Shown piece after piece: positions 14,115-14,793 of a stretch of DNA of 14,793 nucleotides. The notes beneath the pieces are model-generated. The model did no database searches and had not been told where the DNA came from. It saw only the letters and a program-made list of their open reading frames with translations. Numbering within the stretch: the first letter of the stretch is position 1; every line of letters begins with the position of its first letter. The stretch comes from HGM05232 sp044433325. GTDB taxonomy: Bacteria > Bacteroidota > Bacteroidia > Bacteroidales > Muribaculaceae. A program made the translations under genes and the position numbers. The DNA is taken from the NCBI GenBank assembly GCA_044433325.1, contig JAWXTT010000045.1, positions 1 to 14,793 of the forward strand. Reading direction: 5' to 3'.

Positions 14115-14793
14115 TTAGTCTAGCTTATGAATTACTAAGCCTGAGCGCAACTTAGGTTCAAACCATGTAGTCTTAGGAGGCATAATATTACCTGTATCAG
14201 CAATATCTGTAAGTTGTTTCATAGATACAGGATAAAGTGCTAATGCAACTTTCATCTCACCACTATCCACACGCTTACTCAATTCACCTAAACCTCTAAT
14301 ACCACCAACGAAATCTACACGCTTATCTGAGCGTAAGTCATTAAGACCCAGTATATCACGTAATATTAAATCTGATGATATAGTTACATCCAACACACCA
14401 ATAGGATCACTATTATCATAAGTACCCTCCTTAGCAGTCAATGAATACCATTTACCAGCCAAGTATAATGCGAAATTGTGTAACTCATTAGGAGTGTAAA
14501 TATCAGCACCCTTCATTTCTACAACAAAATTAGCCTCTAACTTCGCTAAAAACTCCTCTTCAGTCAAACCATTAAGATCCTTAACTACTCTATTGTAATC
14601 AATAATATTCAAGTGTGATTCAGGGAAACATACAGCTAAGAAGAAATTATACTCCTCATCACCAGTATGGTTAGGATTCTGCATAGCCTTTTCACGACCA
14701 ACTAATGCAGCAGCAGCAGTACGATGGTGACCATCAGCAATATATAGTGATGGCATCTGAGCAAACTGAGCAGTAATCTCGGCTATCAAAGCC
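14115..14793 (-). CDS. DUF1015 family protein, C-terminal part (runs off the window)
   Basis: The reading frame stays open to the right edge, so the true start lies outside; about 225 residues are visible of a family usually near 400. The TTG at 14787-14789 is not a credible start. Seen are the conserved YIADGHHRTAAA motif near the beginning of the visible part, then YNFFLAVCFPESHLNIIDYNRVV, and the C-terminal VDFVGGIRGLGEL and MPPKTTWFEPKLRSGLVIHKL segments typical of DUF1015. The GHHR motif suggests a metal- or phosphate-binding active site, but no reaction is established. In Bacteroidota this gene often stands beside serA/serC, which cannot be checked here. It ends 23 bases from the shared terminator. 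Confidence 0.9.
   Translation of the reverse strand, partial: ALIAEITAQFAQMPSLYIADGHHRTAAAALVGREKAMQNPNHTGDEEYNFFLAVCFPESHLNIIDYNRVVKDLNGLTEEEFLAKLEANFVVEMKGADIYTPNELHNFALYLAGKWYSLTAKEGTYDNSDPIGVLDVTISSDLILRDILGLNDLRSDKRVDFVGGIRGLGELSKRVDSGEMKVALALYPVSMKQLTDIADTGNIMPPKTTWFEPKLRSGLVIHKLD

Noticed and set aside
1..14793. CRISPR arrays, insertion sequences, tRNA or rRNA genes, phage or defence genes
   Set aside because: Looked for on both strands by eye; no regularly spaced direct repeats, terminal inverted repeats with a transposase, cloverleaf sequences or recognisable phage/defence domains were found.

Overview
This window looks like a chromosomal segment from an AT-rich member of the Bacteroidales (phylum Bacteroidota). 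The evidence is the set of protein families typical of that group (FadL/OmpP1-like and DUF5723-like barrels, a DUF4136 lipoprotein, a PaaK plus ACT-domain pair) and upstream elements of the form TAnnTTTG, the Bacteroidota -7 promoter consensus. I cannot place it at genus level from sequence alone.

Layout. Positions 1-243 are an AT-rich leader. An apparent three-gene operon on + follows: a phenylacetate-CoA ligase family enzyme (paaK-like), a double-ACT-domain protein and a multi-pass membrane protein. It ends at a strong bidirectional hairpin terminator (2727-2768) facing the groES-groEL operon on -. Divergent from groES, the NAD-dependent DNA ligase ligA runs on +. It ends 8 bases from the convergent stop of a small hypothetical gene on -.

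From about 7.2 to 14.0 kb the window is envelope-dominated. On - there is a Ser/Tyr-rich secreted low-complexity protein followed by a FadL-like outer-membrane barrel, closed by a clear intrinsic terminator (7962-7995). Downstream of that are a DUF4136 lipoprotein and the small hypothetical gene, each probably separately expressed. On +, divergent from the Ser/Tyr-rich gene across a 254-base spacer with a promoter candidate in each direction, are a large lipoprotein and a DUF5723-like barrel. A bidirectional terminator (14056-14091) separates these from a convergent, incomplete DUF1015 gene that runs off the right edge.

How the genes fit together. The first operon fits aryl-acid activation to CoA thioesters with an amino-acid-sensing partner. 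groESL and ligA are housekeeping. The envelope cluster looks like two divergently transcribed surface modules (secreted Ser/Tyr-rich protein + barrel; lipoprotein + barrel) next to a third lipoprotein. I see no mobile element, CRISPR array, phage gene, tRNA or rRNA. I found no clear undescribed system; the envelope cluster, above all its Tyr-rich/Ser-rich protein, is the best place to look. No gap between genes exceeds 300 bases.
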